A DNA stretch of 64,000 bases from Polymorphum gilvum SL003B-26A1 (GTDB lineage Bacteria; Pseudomonadota; Alphaproteobacteria; Rhizobiales; Stappiaceae), in the NCBI RefSeq assembly GCF_000192745.1, contig NC_015259.1, positions 4,585,366 through 4,649,365 on the forward strand. Reading direction: 5' to 3'. The position numbers and the translations under genes were made by a program. This document shows, one piece after another, positions 36,370 to 45,961 of the stretch. Position 1 is the stretch's first letter. Every line of letters starts with the position of its first letter. The notes beneath the pieces were generated by a model. That model had not been told where the DNA came from, did no database searches, and was given only the letters and a program-made list of their open reading frames with translations.

Positions 36370-36987
36370 TCAATTCGTCCTGGAACCGCCCGTGTCGTCA
36401 CCGTCGCCGGCGTCGTCTTCGTACTCGATCTCGACATCGTCGGACAATGTGGCCTTTTCCGCCTGCAGGGCGGCGCGGATCAGATCGTCCGTGAGCACCA
36501 GACGAGCCTCGGCGATCTCGGCGAGCGGCAGGCGCACCTCGTCGGCGACATCCTTCGGCGTATCGGTGAGGCGCAGCCGGACCGTGCCGTCGCCGGCCCC
36601 GAGCAGGATGCCGCGGAACCGCTTGCGCCCGTCCTGCATCACGGACATCTCGACCTTGGCGACATGGCCGGACCAGCGGTCGAAGTCGCCGACGCGCACC
36701 AACGGCCGGTCGATTCCGGGCGAGGAGATTTCCAGATGGTAGGCCCGGTTGATCGGGTCGTCCACGTCCAGCGCCGGCGACACCGCGCGACTAACCTCCT
36801 CGCAATCCTCCACGGTCATCGTGCCGTCCGGGCGTTCGGCCATGATCTGCAGCGTGCAGCCATTGGCCGCGCTGATCTTGACGCGCACCAGGCGGTAGCC
36901 GAGATCCTCGATCACCGGCTCGACGATCGCCGCCACGCGGGCCTCGAGGCCCTGTTCGATCACGATGCGTGCTTCATGAAGGCTCAA
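36370..36987 (-). CDS. rimP: Ribosome maturation factor RimP
   Basis: Predicted 205-residue 30S assembly factor. It shows the family blocks [20 protein letters not shown] and [20 protein letters not shown], followed by an SH3-like carboxyl domain and an acidic tail (DDAGDGDD). It is the first gene of the rimP-nusA-ylxR-infB-rbfA-truB operon; a terminator for the upstream gene lies 43 bases before its start, so its promoter must be in or after that hairpin or some transcripts read through. Confidence 0.95.
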   Translation of the reverse strand: MSLHEARIVIEQGLEARVAAIVEPVIEDLGYRLVRVKISAANGCTLQIMAERPDGTMTVEDCEEVSRAVSPALDVDDPINRAYHLEISSPGIDRPLVRVGDFDRWSGHVAKVEMSVMQDGRKRFRGILLGAGDGTVRLRLTDTPKDVADEVRLPLAEIAEARLVLTDDLIRAALQAEKATLSDDVEIEYEDDAGDGDDTGGSRTN

Positions 36988-37029
36988 ACAAGTCTCCTGT
37001 TGCCGATATCCGCCGCAACCCCGGATAAC

Positions 37030-37060
37030 AAAAAAGAGCGGGTCCGTCGCCGGCCCACTC
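37030..37060 (-). terminator. Rho-independent terminator between trmB and rimP
   Basis: On the minus strand GAGTGGG (37060-37054) pairs with CCCGCTC (37042-37036), including one G-T pair, with an 11-base loop. A run of six T (37035-37030) follows directly. Confidence 0.8.
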
Positions 37061-37167
37061 TCATACTGCTCCGATAGAGCCGATAGAGAAGATGAATGAG
37101 GGGATATATACGCGATCCGACCGCAAACGCAAGGGCAAACGGCCGGCGACAGGACTGGGCGCTGCCG

Positions 37168-37854
37168 CTAGAGCCGTCGGAAGGTCAGATAACGCGGCAC
37201 GCGCCCTTCGCGCAGCGCTTTTGCCTCGTAACGGGTTCCCGGCCAGCTGACCCACGGCAGACGCCAGTCGTCGGCCCGCTCCGCGGTCCATTCGAACCCC
37301 GGATGATCGCGGAAATGACGTAGCGTCCAGTCGACATAGGTGTCGATGTCGCTGGCGAACCGGACCTCGGCACCCGGTTTGAGCACCCTGGCGAAGCGGT
37401 CGAGGTTGGCCGCGTTGATGAAGCGCCGTTTCCAGTGGCGCTTCTTCGGCCAAGGGTCGGGATAGAGCTGGAAGATCCGGTCGAGCGAAGCTTCGGGCAA
37501 CCAGTCCAGAAGGCCGGTGGCATCGTCATCGTGCAGACGGACGTTAGAAAGACCCGTGTCGGCGATCTCGCTCACCGCCTTGGCCAGGCTTCCGACGAAG
37601 GGTTCGCAACCGATGAACCCGACGTCCGGCGTCTCGCGTGCCCGCTGCAACAGGTGCTCACCGCCGCCGAAGCCTATTTCGAGCCAGATCGCGCGGACGT
37701 CGCCGTCGAACAGGTCCGACAGCGGGTCTGGCGCCGGACGGGACAGATCGACCGCCAAACGCGGCAGGACCGTTTCCATCCTCTGCACCTGGCGCGGACT
37801 CAGGGGTTTTCCCTTGCGACGCCCGAAGAAGGCGCCCTCATAGCGGTCGGTCAT
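37168..37854 (-). CDS. trmB: tRNA (guanine-N7-)-methyltransferase
   Basis: Predicted 228-residue SAM-dependent enzyme forming m7G46 in tRNA. It has [10 protein letters not shown] (SAM site), [13 protein letters not shown], and the family block [16 protein letters not shown]. The amino end [13 protein letters not shown] is typical. The ATG at 37854 is the first one matching homologues; the open frame upstream runs through palindromic non-coding sequence. It lies downstream of metK. Confidence 0.95.
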   Translation of the reverse strand: MTDRYEGAFFGRRKGKPLSPRQVQRMETVLPRLAVDLSRPAPDPLSDLFDGDVRAIWLEIGFGGGEHLLQRARETPDVGFIGCEPFVGSLAKAVSEIADTGLSNVRLHDDDATGLLDWLPEASLDRIFQLYPDPWPKKRHWKRRFINAANLDRFARVLKPGAEVRFASDIDTYVDWTLRHFRDHPGFEWTAERADDWRLPWVSWPGTRYEAKALREGRVPRYLTFRRL

Positions 37855-37866
37855 GCGAAATCCGTC

Positions 37867-37892
37867 GTCGCCGACCGGACCCGGTCGGCGAC
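37867..37892. repeat. Perfect inverted repeat just upstream of trmB
   Basis: GTCGCCGACCGG (37867-37878) and CCGGTCGGCGAC (37881-37892) are exact reverse complements with a 2-base centre, 12 bases before the trmB start codon. As RNA it would fold tightly next to the ribosome site. Confidence 0.85.
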
Positions 37893-37934
37893 TGTCTGCG
37901 TACAGTATGCGTGTTCCGGTACCTAAAGCATATT

Positions 37935-37968
37935 CTTGTCGATCAAGCGGTTCCGCTTGATCGACAAG
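37935..37968. repeat. Perfect 34-base palindrome downstream of metK
   Basis: CTTGTCGATCAAGCGG (37935-37950) and CCGCTTGATCGACAAG (37953-37968) are exact reverse complements around TT. It starts 4 bases beyond the metK stop. No U tract follows on either strand, so it is not a standard terminator; it resembles the REP-like palindromes scattered in rhizobial genomes. I saw no second copy in this window. Confidence 0.85.
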
Positions 37969-37972
37969 CGCT

Positions 37973-39145
37973 CTAGGCGACCACGTCACGCAACGCGTGG
38001 ACAAGATCGATCTTCTCCCATGAGAAGCCTCCATCGGCTTCCGGCTCGCGGCCGAAATGGCCATAGGCCGACGTACGCTCGTAGATCGGCGCGTTCAGCT
38101 TGAGGTGCTGGCGGATGCCGCGCGGGGTCAGGTTCATGACCTCGCGCAGGCCCTTCTCCAGCTTCGCCTCATCGCAGCGGCCGGTGCCGTGCAGGTCGAC
38201 ATAGACCGACAACGGTTCGGACACGCCGATGGCGTAGGAAAGTTGGATGGTGCAGCGATCCGCAAGGTCCGCGGCGACCACGTTCTTGGCCAGGTAGCGC
38301 GCGGCATAGGCGGCCGACCGGTCGACCTTGGTCGGGTCCTTGCCGGAGAAGGCGCCGCCGCCGTGCGGGGCGGCCCCACCGTAGGTGTCGACGATGATCT
38401 TGCGCCCGGTCAGACCGGCGTCACCGTCCGGTCCGCCGATGACAAAGGCGCCGGTCGGATTGACATGCCAGTCGGTGCCGGCGTCGACCCAGCCGGCCGG
38501 CAGCGCGGCGCGGATATAGGGTTCCACGATGGCGCGCACGTCGTGGGAGGTAAGGGACGCGTCGAGATGCTGGGTCGACAGAACGATGGAGGTCACCCCG
38601 ACCGGCTTGCCGTCCTTGTAACGGACCGTCACCTGGCTCTTCGCGTCGGGGCCCAGCGCCGGCTCGCGGCCTGACTTGCGGGCATCGGCCAGCACCCGCA
38701 GGATCTTGTGGGCATAGAAGATGGGCGCCGGCATCAGGTCCGGCGTCTCGCGGCAGGCATAGCCGAACATGATGCCCTGGTCGCCCGCACCTTCATCCTT
38801 GTTCTCGGCGGCGTCAACACCTTGGGCGATGTGCTCCGACTGTCCGTGCAGATGCACGGCGATGTCGCACCTTTCCCAATGGAAGCCGTCCTGTTCGTAG
38901 CCGATGTCCTTCACCGCGAGGCGCGCGAGATGCGCCACGTAGTCCTTGGTGATGGTGGCCGGTCCTCGGGTTTCGCCCGCGATCACGATCCGGTTGGTGG
39001 TCGCCAGCGTTTCGCAGGCGACACGGGCTTCGGGCATTTCCTTGAGATAGGCGTCGACGACGGCATCGGAGATCCGGTCGCACACCTTATCGGGGTGCCC
39101 TTCCGAGACGGACTCGGAGGTGAAGAGATAGTCCTGACGGGCCAT
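37973..39145 (-). CDS. metK: S-adenosylmethionine synthetase
   Basis: Predicted 390-residue cytoplasmic enzyme making SAM from methionine and ATP, feeding the several methyltransferases in this window. It shows [13 protein letters not shown] at the start, [12 protein letters not shown] (adenine site) and the phosphate-binding [16 protein letters not shown]. The ATG at 39145 fits homologues; the frame continues to 39205 without homology. The 91-base leader contains the terminator of the upstream regulator, and I could not recognise a SAM riboswitch in it. Confidence 0.97.
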   Translation of the reverse strand: MARQDYLFTSESVSEGHPDKVCDRISDAVVDAYLKEMPEARVACETLATTNRIVIAGETRGPATITKDYVAHLARLAVKDIGYEQDGFHWERCDIAVHLHGQSEHIAQGVDAAENKDEGAGDQGIMFGYACRETPDLMPAPIFYAHKILRVLADARKSGREPALGPDAKSQVTVRYKDGKPVGVTSIVLSTQHLDASLTSHDVRAIVEPYIRAALPAGWVDAGTDWHVNPTGAFVIGGPDGDAGLTGRKIIVDTYGGAAPHGGGAFSGKDPTKVDRSAAYAARYLAKNVVAADLADRCTIQLSYAIGVSEPLSVYVDLHGTGRCDEAKLEKGLREVMNLTPRGIRQHLKLNAPIYERTSAYGHFGREPEADGGFSWEKIDLVHALRDVVA

Positions 39146-39171
39146 GGCCTGGCGTCCTTCTGGGAAAGTAG

Positions 39172-39201
39172 ATGAACAAAGCGGCGGATCACTCCGCCGC
39201 T
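39172..39201 (-). terminator. Hairpin between the XRE regulator gene and metK
   Basis: AGCGGCGGA (39180-39188) pairs with TCCGCCGCT (39193-39201) around a 4-base loop. On the minus strand TTGTTCATC follows, a short U-rich tail. It may end the regulator transcript or act as an attenuator ahead of metK. Confidence 0.65.
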
Positions 39202-39236
39202 TCATCCAGTCATGAACCAGATTGCAACCCCCGACG

Positions 39237-39644
39237 TCAAGCGTCGTCGCCGGCCAGCGCGCGGACTAGGTCGACGATCCGGCGGCGGACCTTCGGGTCT
39301 TCGATCCGCACGAAGGCCTTGTTGAGGGACAGGCCTTCTGAGGACGACAGGAAGTCGACCACATAGGATGTCGGCTGCGCCTCCCCGAAACCTTCCGCCT
39401 CCTCGGGAGAACCCGGAGCGTCCTCGAAAAAGAAGGCGACCGGAACCTTCAGAATGGTCGCGATATGCTGCAACCGACTCGCGCCGATGCGATTGGTGCC
39501 TTTTTCGTATTTTTGGATTTGCTGGAACGTGATGCCGAGGCTTTCTCCGAGCTTCTCCTGGCTCATACCCAGCATCATGCGGCGCAGCCGGACGCGACTG
39601 CCCACATGGATATCGATGGGATTGGGTGCCTTTTTACTGGCCAT
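39237..39644 (-). CDS. XRE-family helix-turn-helix regulator
   Basis: Predicted 135-residue DNA-binding protein. The HTH spans about residues 16-70, with [19 protein letters not shown] and [19 protein letters not shown] (scaffold and recognition helices). The carboxyl part (75-135) is unassigned and ends with a conserved basic helix [12 protein letters not shown]. This gene directly upstream of metK is a steady feature of Hyphomicrobiales; its targets are not evident from the sequence. Confidence 0.9.
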   Translation of the reverse strand: MASKKAPNPIDIHVGSRVRLRRMMLGMSQEKLGESLGITFQQIQKYEKGTNRIGASRLQHIATILKVPVAFFFEDAPGSPEEAEGFGEAQPTSYVVDFLSSSEGLSLNKAFVRIEDPKVRRRIVDLVRALAGDDA

Positions 39645-39850
39645 TTGGCCCTCTTCTTTCTAGGTCTCGCGACGAGCGGTTGCTCCGCCGCTGCGGTTTG
39701 AACGTTCTGAAACGACGCTCCCGAACGCCCATTCGGCACGCCCAGGACCAGGTTCAACCCGGCACCCCTGCCGTCGTTTCGCCCACTCCGGATCCCATTC
39801 TCGAAAATCCGGTTGTGTCACACTATGATGGCGGAGTCTTGCGTTCAACA

Positions 39851-41470
39851 TCAATTATTGCGCGAACGCTGCGTCATGCGATCCAAAGTTAAAAATATAA
39901 TAAATATACATAATATACCGAAGTATAGGACGTCGCCGAATGTCGCGTAAGGGGTCGGCGGCAGGGCCGCCGGCAGCTGGGCATCGATAATGCCGACAAC
40001 GAATGGCTGAAGCGCCGCAACGGTGCGCCCGAAACTGTCGAAAACCACCGAAATGCCGGTATTTGCGGAACGAACCAACGGCAATCCCTGCTCGATCGCG
40101 CGCAGGCGGGCCTGGGCCGCATGCTGGTAGGGGCCGGAGGAAACGCCGAACCACGCGTCGTTGGTGAGGTTGAGGATCCAGCTCGGCCGCTCCGGCAAAA
40201 GGCCCGGCACCTGCGGAAAGATCACCTCGTAGCAAATGAGCGGCAGGAATGAGGGAATTCCTGCTGTTTCCATCAGGATATGGCGGTAACCGGCGCGAAA
40301 CGCGCCCGGCGCATTTACCAATCTCGCAAGGCCGATACGGCTAAGCAGGTCGTTGAGGGGCAGATACTCCCCGAACGGGACCAGCCGCACCTTGTCGTAG
40401 GCATCGAGGATGACGCCATCGTCTGAAATGACGTAGATGCTGTTATAGTAATTAACGCCATCGAGATTTCTTTCAGCGCGGATCGCCCCTGTTATCAATG
40501 TAGAATCCGGCTCAAGAAGGGTTTCGATTGCAGAAAGAGCGTCGGGTTCCTGCGTCAGCAAGAAGGGAAACGCCGATTCAGGCCACACCAGCACCTTTCG
40601 TGACGCGGCGCTGCCGGTCTCCGGACGGCTCCTGGCGCTCAGGTCCAAATAGCTTCCGAATATGGAAACCCTGTTCTCGGGGCGCCATTTCTCGCTTTGC
40701 GCGATAGATGGTTGTATCACCCGAACGCTGGTTGTCGGATCCACGAGGCCGGCCGTGCCGTGCAACCGATACGTGCCGAAGGCGGCCATGGCTGCCAGGA
40801 CAAACCCGGCGCCGCCAAGCACGGCTCGCGCCGTACCGGGGCGTCCGTCGACAAGGACGGCGGGACTCGCGAACACGGCCAGGACTACCGCCCCCAGCCC
40901 GTAAATGCCAATCAGGCTGGCGGACTGGACCAGCACAAGGCTGTCTGAAAGAACGTAGCCGAAGGCGTTCCACGGAAAGCCGGTCAGGACATGGCCGCGC
41001 AGCCAGTCGGCGACGGAAAGGCTGCCGGCAAGCAGCAGGACGCGGCTCCAGCCTTCGGGCCAGAAACGGGCGGCGAGTGCGACCGCCGTGCCGTGGAACA
41101 GGGCCAGGCCGGCCGGAAGCAGCGTCACCGCGAAGGGCATCATCCAGGCGAACTTGTCCGCCTCGACCAGGAACGCGCTGCCGATCCACCATAGGCCGAC
41201 GAGGAAATAGCCGAAGCCGAACCACCAGCCGATCCCGAAGCCGGCCGACAGCCGCCGGCGTCGCTGGGCGAGCCCGTCCGAACCGCAGGCGCCGTCGAGC
41301 AGCCAGACGATGGCGGGCAAGGTGAACAGGAGCAGGGGCAGGTAGCCGAACGGCGGCAGGGCGAGAGCCGACACCGCGCCCGAACCGAAGGCCAGCCCCC
41401 ATCGGCGCCAGCCGTAGGCGAGCAGAAAGACGTTGGGCAGGCTGCCCAAGGTGGAAAAGCGCGACAGCAT
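39851..41470 (-). CDS. lnt: Apolipoprotein N-acyltransferase
   Basis: Predicted 539-residue inner-membrane enzyme adding the third acyl chain to lipoproteins. An amino-terminal block of six or so helices (about 20-235) is followed by a periplasmic nitrilase domain with the catalytic triad E298 (VWPESAFPF), K360 (YDKVRLVPFGEY) and C413 (LICYEVIFP), and a final helix near the end. Start choice is uncertain: ATG at 41470 fits homologues, an ATG at 41509 or TTG at 41533 would add 13 or 21 residues. The last 60 bases are unusually AT-rich. No gene is evident in the 206 bases between it and the XRE gene. Confidence 0.93.
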   Translation of the reverse strand: MLSRFSTLGSLPNVFLLAYGWRRWGLAFGSGAVSALALPPFGYLPLLLFTLPAIVWLLDGACGSDGLAQRRRRLSAGFGIGWWFGFGYFLVGLWWIGSAFLVEADKFAWMMPFAVTLLPAGLALFHGTAVALAARFWPEGWSRVLLLAGSLSVADWLRGHVLTGFPWNAFGYVLSDSLVLVQSASLIGIYGLGAVVLAVFASPAVLVDGRPGTARAVLGGAGFVLAAMAAFGTYRLHGTAGLVDPTTSVRVIQPSIAQSEKWRPENRVSIFGSYLDLSARSRPETGSAASRKVLVWPESAFPFLLTQEPDALSAIETLLEPDSTLITGAIRAERNLDGVNYYNSIYVISDDGVILDAYDKVRLVPFGEYLPLNDLLSRIGLARLVNAPGAFRAGYRHILMETAGIPSFLPLICYEVIFPQVPGLLPERPSWILNLTNDAWFGVSSGPYQHAAQARLRAIEQGLPLVRSANTGISVVFDSFGRTVAALQPFVVGIIDAQLPAALPPTPYATFGDVLYFGILCIFIIFLTLDRMTQRSRNN

Positions 41471-41585
41471 GACGAATCGGTTCCCGTGTCGGCGAGCGAC
41501 GTAAGACATGCGACCCGTATCCGGACGGGTCAAGCGGCCGATCGGCGCAACGAGATTGGCGCGTCACGGGTCTGGCCGCCTCCGT

Positions 41586-42695
41586 CTAGGAGACATGTTC
41601 GTCAGCCGCTTCGCCTGGTCGTTTGGGGCGACGGCGCTGATCGGCGGCGCGCGGCTCGGCACGCCGCCGCCGGATCCGCAACCGCTTGATGCGTCGCGGG
41701 TCGGCGTCAAGAACCTCGAACTCGTAGCCCGGCACCTGCCTGGCGGCGATCAGCTCGCCGCGCACAGGCACTCGCCCGACCAGGGTGAACAAAAGGCCGC
41801 CGAGCGTATCGACTTCCTCGGCGACATCGCCGATGGTCAAGCCCGCGCCCAGTTCCTGTTCGAGATCCTCCAGGGGCATGCGCGGATCGGCGATCCAGAT
41901 GCCGTCCCCGGCCGGCGTCAGCATGGCCTCCTCGTCCTCGTCGTGCTCGTCTTCGATATCGCCGACGACGGTCTCGACGAGGTCTTCCAGCGACACTAGG
42001 CCGTCGGTGCCGCCATATTCGTCGATCACCAGCGCCATCTGGACGCGGCTCGCCTGCATCTTCGCCATCAGGTCGGTCGCCGGCATCGACGGCGGCACGA
42101 ACAGCAGCGGCCGGAGCAGGTCGGTCTGGGCAAGCGACAGGGTAAGGTCGACCTGGGACAGGTCGAGAGCGACATTGCGCACAGCACCCGCGGCCTCCGG
42201 CCGGGTCTCGCCGTTGCCGGATCCGCTTGCCCGTGCCCGTGCCGCAATGAACGCCATCAGGTCCTTGATGTGGACCATGCCGCGCGGGTCGTCGAGGGTC
42301 TCGTGGTAGACCGGCATGCGCGAATGGCCGTTGTCCTGGAACACCTCCATCAGGCGGCCGAGCGTGATCGTGTCGTCGACGGCGTCGATGTCCGCGCGCG
42401 GAATCATGACGTCGTCGACACGCAGTTCTCGCAGCCGCAGGATGTTGCCGAGCAGCATGCGCTCTTCCGGGGAAAAGGCGGCGTCGGCGCCGGTATCCCG
42501 GCTCAATTCGTCCTGGAGGTTTTCCCGCAGACTTCCACCACCGCTTCGACGCAGCCTTGCCAGACGGTCGATAAAGGTCCGCAATCGCCCCGTCGACTGG
42601 GGCTCGGGCTGTCGGGGCTCCACCGTGTCCTGGGCAGGCATTGCTTCGGCCTGGGGAACGGGGGTGTCGTTACTTCGGGGTTCAGAAACCGTCAT
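41586..42695 (-). CDS. CBS-domain protein of the CorC/TlyC (hemolysin-like) family
   Basis: Predicted 369-residue cytosolic protein. After a proline-rich amino end come two CBS motifs (about 90-260; VMIPRADIDAVD and MALVIDEYGGTDGLVSLEDL), an acidic linker (IEDEHDEDEE) and a CorC_HlyC transporter-associated domain (about 275-350). The carboxyl tail is very basic (RRRRAEPRAADQRRRP). It lacks the membrane DUF21 part. The ybeY-corC-lnt order matches that in E. coli, where CorC is linked to Mg/Co efflux; hemolysin is a historical name. Confidence 0.9.
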   Translation of the reverse strand: MTVSEPRSNDTPVPQAEAMPAQDTVEPRQPEPQSTGRLRTFIDRLARLRRSGGGSLRENLQDELSRDTGADAAFSPEERMLLGNILRLRELRVDDVMIPRADIDAVDDTITLGRLMEVFQDNGHSRMPVYHETLDDPRGMVHIKDLMAFIAARARASGSGNGETRPEAAGAVRNVALDLSQVDLTLSLAQTDLLRPLLFVPPSMPATDLMAKMQASRVQMALVIDEYGGTDGLVSLEDLVETVVGDIEDEHDEDEEAMLTPAGDGIWIADPRMPLEDLEQELGAGLTIGDVAEEVDTLGGLLFTLVGRVPVRGELIAARQVPGYEFEVLDADPRRIKRLRIRRRRAEPRAADQRRRPKRPGEAADEHVS

Positions 42696-42734
42696 TGGTC
42701 CGTTCTTGGGCTGCGCCGGAAGGCGCGGGGCATC

Positions 42735-43271
42735 CTAGTCCTTGTCCGCGGTCAAGGGGTCGCCGGCATAGGGATCTGCAATCCCCAGATCCGCCAGAAT
42801 GCGTCTTTCCAGCCCCTCCATGATCTCCGCTTCGGCCTCAATCTGGTGATCATAACCGAAAAGATGAAGAAGTCCGTGAACAACGAGATGCGAAAAATGA
42901 TCACAAAAGGAAATACCCTGCTCTTTCGCCTCGCGTGCCAGCGTGTCGGACGACAACACGATGTCGCCGAGCATCGGACCGTAGCGACCGCCGACCGCAT
43001 CGCCGCCGGAGAACGACAGGACGTTGGTGGGCTTGTCCTTGTTGCGCCAGGACCGGTTCAGCGCGCGGATGCCGTCGTCGTCCAGGAACACCAGGGACAG
43101 CTCGGACCCTGGCAGCGTCCGCAGCGGCGCATTGCGGAATGCGGCTGCGACCGCCGCCCGGGTCAGGTCCTCGAGCCGGGCTCCGTCCGGCCAGTCGCCG
43201 GCCTCGACGGCCAGGTCGATCTGCAGGTCCTCCGGCAGGGCGCCCACCGGCGTGGCCGAGATCCCGATCAT
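42735..43271 (-). CDS. ybeY: Endoribonuclease YbeY (16S rRNA maturation)
   Basis: Predicted 178-residue zinc-dependent RNase for 16S rRNA 3' processing and ribosome quality control. The metal site is HGLLHLFGYDH, with three histidines. NRSWRNKDKPTNVLSFS and GDIVLSSDT are conserved. Its ATG overlaps the phoH stop as ATGA, so the pair is translationally coupled. Confidence 0.96.
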   Translation of the reverse strand: MIGISATPVGALPEDLQIDLAVEAGDWPDGARLEDLTRAAVAAAFRNAPLRTLPGSELSLVFLDDDGIRALNRSWRNKDKPTNVLSFSGGDAVGGRYGPMLGDIVLSSDTLAREAKEQGISFCDHFSHLVVHGLLHLFGYDHQIEAEAEIMEGLERRILADLGIADPYAGDPLTADKD

Positions 43272-44284
43272 TCCGGCTCGCCTGATGCTTCCAGTCGGCG
43301 CTCCCGCGCCTGCAGCGCCTCGCGGCTTGCGTCGTCATAAGCCTTGACGATTCGCCCGACCAGTTCGTGACGCACGACATCGGCCTCGGTGAACTCAACG
43401 TGCGCGACGCCCTCGATCTCGCGCAGCAGGCCAAGCGCCTCGCGCAGACCGGACTTCTGGCCCGGCGGCAGGTCCACCTGGCTCGGATCGCCCGTGACGA
43501 TCATCTTGGAATTCTCACCCAGCCGGGTGAGGAACATCTTCATCTGCATGGTGGTGGTGTTCTGCGCCTCGTCGAGCAGAATCACCGCGTTGGACAGCGT
43601 TCGCCCGCGCATGAAGGCAAGCGGAGCGACCTCGATCATGCCCGACTGCAGACCGCGGTCGACCTTCTCGGGCGACATCATCTCGTAGAGGCCGTCATAG
43701 AGCGGGCGCAGGTACGGGTCGACCTTTTCCTTCATATCGCCGGGCAGGAAGCCGAGCCTTTCGCCGGCCTCGACGGCCGGCCGTGACAGGATCAGTCGGG
43801 CGGCGTCGCCGCGTTCCAGCAGCGCGGCCGCATAGGCAACGGCGAGAAAGGTCTTGCCGGTGCCGGCCGGGCCGGTGCCGAACACGAGGTCCGCCCGGTC
43901 CATGGAGCGGATATAGGCGTCCTGCGCGGCGGTCCGGGCGACCAGTGTCTTGCGACGGGTCGCGATCTGGGCGAAGGCGAGGCGCGAGCGCGGTTCGAGG
44001 GTGGGCAGGGGCAGCTGCGCCTCGGCGGCGGCGGCCATGCGCAAGGCGCCATCGACATCGGCCGGATGGATCTCGTGACCCTGTTGCAGCCTCTGGTAGA
44101 GCGCCTCCAGCGCGTGGCGCGCCTGCTCGCACTGACGATGCTTGCCTTTCAGCGTCACCTGATTGCCGCGGGCCATGGCGTCGACGCCGAGCCTCTGCTC
44201 GATCAGGGCAAGGTTCTGGTCGAACTGGCCGAAGAGGTCGCCGATCAGCCGGTTGTCTTCGAAAGCAAGGACGAGATGGGTCAT
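43268..44284 (-). CDS. phoH: PhoH-family ATPase
   Basis: Predicted 338-residue ATP-binding protein of the PhoH/PhoL group, a probable RNA helicase-like ATPase working with YbeY. Walker A GPAGTGKT is at 138-145, Walker B in VILLDEAQN, and the block MKMFLTRLGENSKMIVTGDPSQVDLP is typical. An amino-terminal KH-like segment (GNQVTLKG) precedes it. I use the ATG at 44284; a TTG at 44350 overlapping the miaB stop would add 22 residues but has no better ribosome site. Confidence 0.93.
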   Translation of the reverse strand: MTHLVLAFEDNRLIGDLFGQFDQNLALIEQRLGVDAMARGNQVTLKGKHRQCEQARHALEALYQRLQQGHEIHPADVDGALRMAAAAEAQLPLPTLEPRSRLAFAQIATRRKTLVARTAAQDAYIRSMDRADLVFGTGPAGTGKTFLAVAYAAALLERGDAARLILSRPAVEAGERLGFLPGDMKEKVDPYLRPLYDGLYEMMSPEKVDRGLQSGMIEVAPLAFMRGRTLSNAVILLDEAQNTTTMQMKMFLTRLGENSKMIVTGDPSQVDLPPGQKSGLREALGLLREIEGVAHVEFTEADVVRHELVGRIVKAYDDASREALQARERRLEASGEPE

Positions 44285-44346
44285 GTCCGAGGCTGGAACC
44301 GCGCCCCGATCCGGGGTCCTGCGCACCGAAGAGTGGCTGTCACGTG

Positions 44347-45804
44347 TCAAAAGGCGGCCTCCTGTCTGGAGCCATCAACCGGAGATATGCTTCCATACTG
44401 CCCGCCAGCGAGCCGTCCGAACAGCGAATTGGCACCGATGTCAACAATTTCGACCGGCTGGATGGTGCCGATCAGGGCATCGGGCGCATCGACCTGGACC
44501 GCCTGCAGCCAGGGCGACTTGCCGGTCAGCTGGCCTGCCTGGCGGCCCTTCTTCTCCAGCAGCACGTCGCAGGTGATGCCGAGACGCGAGGCGTTGAAGG
44601 CTCTCTGCTGGTCCGACAGCAGCGTCTGCAGTTCGGCGAGGCGCGTGCTCTTGACCGCCTCAGGCAGCTGGTCCGCCATGGCTGCTCCCGGCGTGCCGGG
44701 CCGCTGGCTGTACTTGAACGAGAAGCACGAGGCATAGCCGACGCGCCGCACCAGATCCATCGTGTCGGCGAAATCGGCATCCGTCTCGCCGGGGAAGCCG
44801 ACGATGAAGTCGCCCGACAGGGCGAGCCCGGGCGAGGCCTCGCGGATGCGGTCGACCAGGCGGAAATAGTCATCCCGGCCGTGCTTGCGGTTCATCGCGG
44901 CAAGAATGCGGTCGGACCCCGATTGCACCGGCAGATGCAGGTAGGGCATCAGTTCGGGCATGTCGCGATGGGCCGCGATCAACTCGTCGTCCATGTCGCG
45001 CGGATGGCTGGTGGTGTAGCGAAGACGGTCGAGGCCGTCGACCTCGGCCAGCCGGCGCAGCAGGCGGCCGAGGCCCCACGGCCTGCCGTCCGGCCCCTCT
45101 CCGTGCCAGGCGTTGACGTTCTGGCCGAGCAGGGTGATCTCGCGCACGCCGGCGGCAGCCAGGCCTTCCGCTTCCTGCAGGATCTGGCCGAGCGGACGGG
45201 ACACCTCGGCGCCGCGGGTGTAGGGGACGACGCAGAAGGTGCAGAACTTGTCACAGCCTTCCTGCACGGTCAGGAACGCCGACGCCGCCCGCGCCAGCGG
45301 CATCCGCTTGGACTGTTCCGCCAGGTGTTCGAACTTCTCGTCGATGTCGAACTCGGTCTCGACCACCTTGGCGCCGCCGGCCGCCCGGACCAGGAGATCC
45401 GGCAGGCGATGATAGCTCTGCGGACCGAACACCAGGTCGACCACGGGTGCGCGACGGGAAATCTCCTCGCCCTCGGCCTGGGCGACGCAGCCGGCGACGC
45501 CGATCAACGTCGGCTTGCCGGCGCGGGCACGTTCGTCCTTGATCTTGCGCAGGCGGCCGAGCTCGGAATAGACCTTCTCCGCCGCCTTCTCTCGGATGTG
45601 GCAGGTGTTGAGGATGACGAGATCGGCATCTTCCAGAGTCTCGGTCTGGCTGTAGCCCTGCGGCGCGAGCACCTCGGCCATGCGACCGCTGTCATAGACA
45701 TTCATCTGGCAGCCATAGGTGCGTACAAACACCTTCCGGCCAGCAGCCCCCCCGGCGATCTCGCCAGCCGGCAGGATCTTATTGTTCGTGGAACGACTCG
45801 TCAT
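44347..45804 (-). CDS. miaB: tRNA-2-methylthio-N6-dimethylallyladenosine synthase
   Basis: Predicted 485-residue radical-SAM methylthiotransferase modifying A37 of tRNAs reading UNN codons. Three cysteines of the auxiliary Fe-S cluster are C32 (YGCQMN), C68 (NTCHIRE) and C106 (AGCVAQ); the radical-SAM cysteines are C184, C188 and C191. A TRAM domain closes the protein. The length is slightly above E. coli MiaB. It is followed by phoH and preceded by a 157-base gap. Confidence 0.96.
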   Translation of the reverse strand: MTSRSTNNKILPAGEIAGGAAGRKVFVRTYGCQMNVYDSGRMAEVLAPQGYSQTETLEDADLVILNTCHIREKAAEKVYSELGRLRKIKDERARAGKPTLIGVAGCVAQAEGEEISRRAPVVDLVFGPQSYHRLPDLLVRAAGGAKVVETEFDIDEKFEHLAEQSKRMPLARAASAFLTVQEGCDKFCTFCVVPYTRGAEVSRPLGQILQEAEGLAAAGVREITLLGQNVNAWHGEGPDGRPWGLGRLLRRLAEVDGLDRLRYTTSHPRDMDDELIAAHRDMPELMPYLHLPVQSGSDRILAAMNRKHGRDDYFRLVDRIREASPGLALSGDFIVGFPGETDADFADTMDLVRRVGYASCFSFKYSQRPGTPGAAMADQLPEAVKSTRLAELQTLLSDQQRAFNASRLGITCDVLLEKKGRQAGQLTGKSPWLQAVQVDAPDALIGTIQPVEIVDIGANSLFGRLAGGQYGSISPVDGSRQEAAF

Positions 45805-45961
45805 TCACTCCTCACGGCGCCTTGCACAGACCCGACGGCGCCAATGCGGGCCCGCGGATTGTAGTGTAGCGCACGACATGTGACGGATTTCCGGCACAAG
45901 TTTGACTGGCCCGCCGGGCATCCGCCAGCTTTAGCGGCTTTTTCGCTGCTTGAGAATAGGC

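Noticed and set aside
39146..39236. SAM riboswitch in front of metK
   Set aside because: Only a simple hairpin fitting an upstream terminator is present; I could not draw a SAM-I, SAM-II or SAM-V core in the 91-base leader.
45880..45961. Possible small gene in the gap between miaB and the acyltransferase
   Set aside because: The open frame continues antisense into the acyltransferase gene and has no ribosome site or family resemblance.
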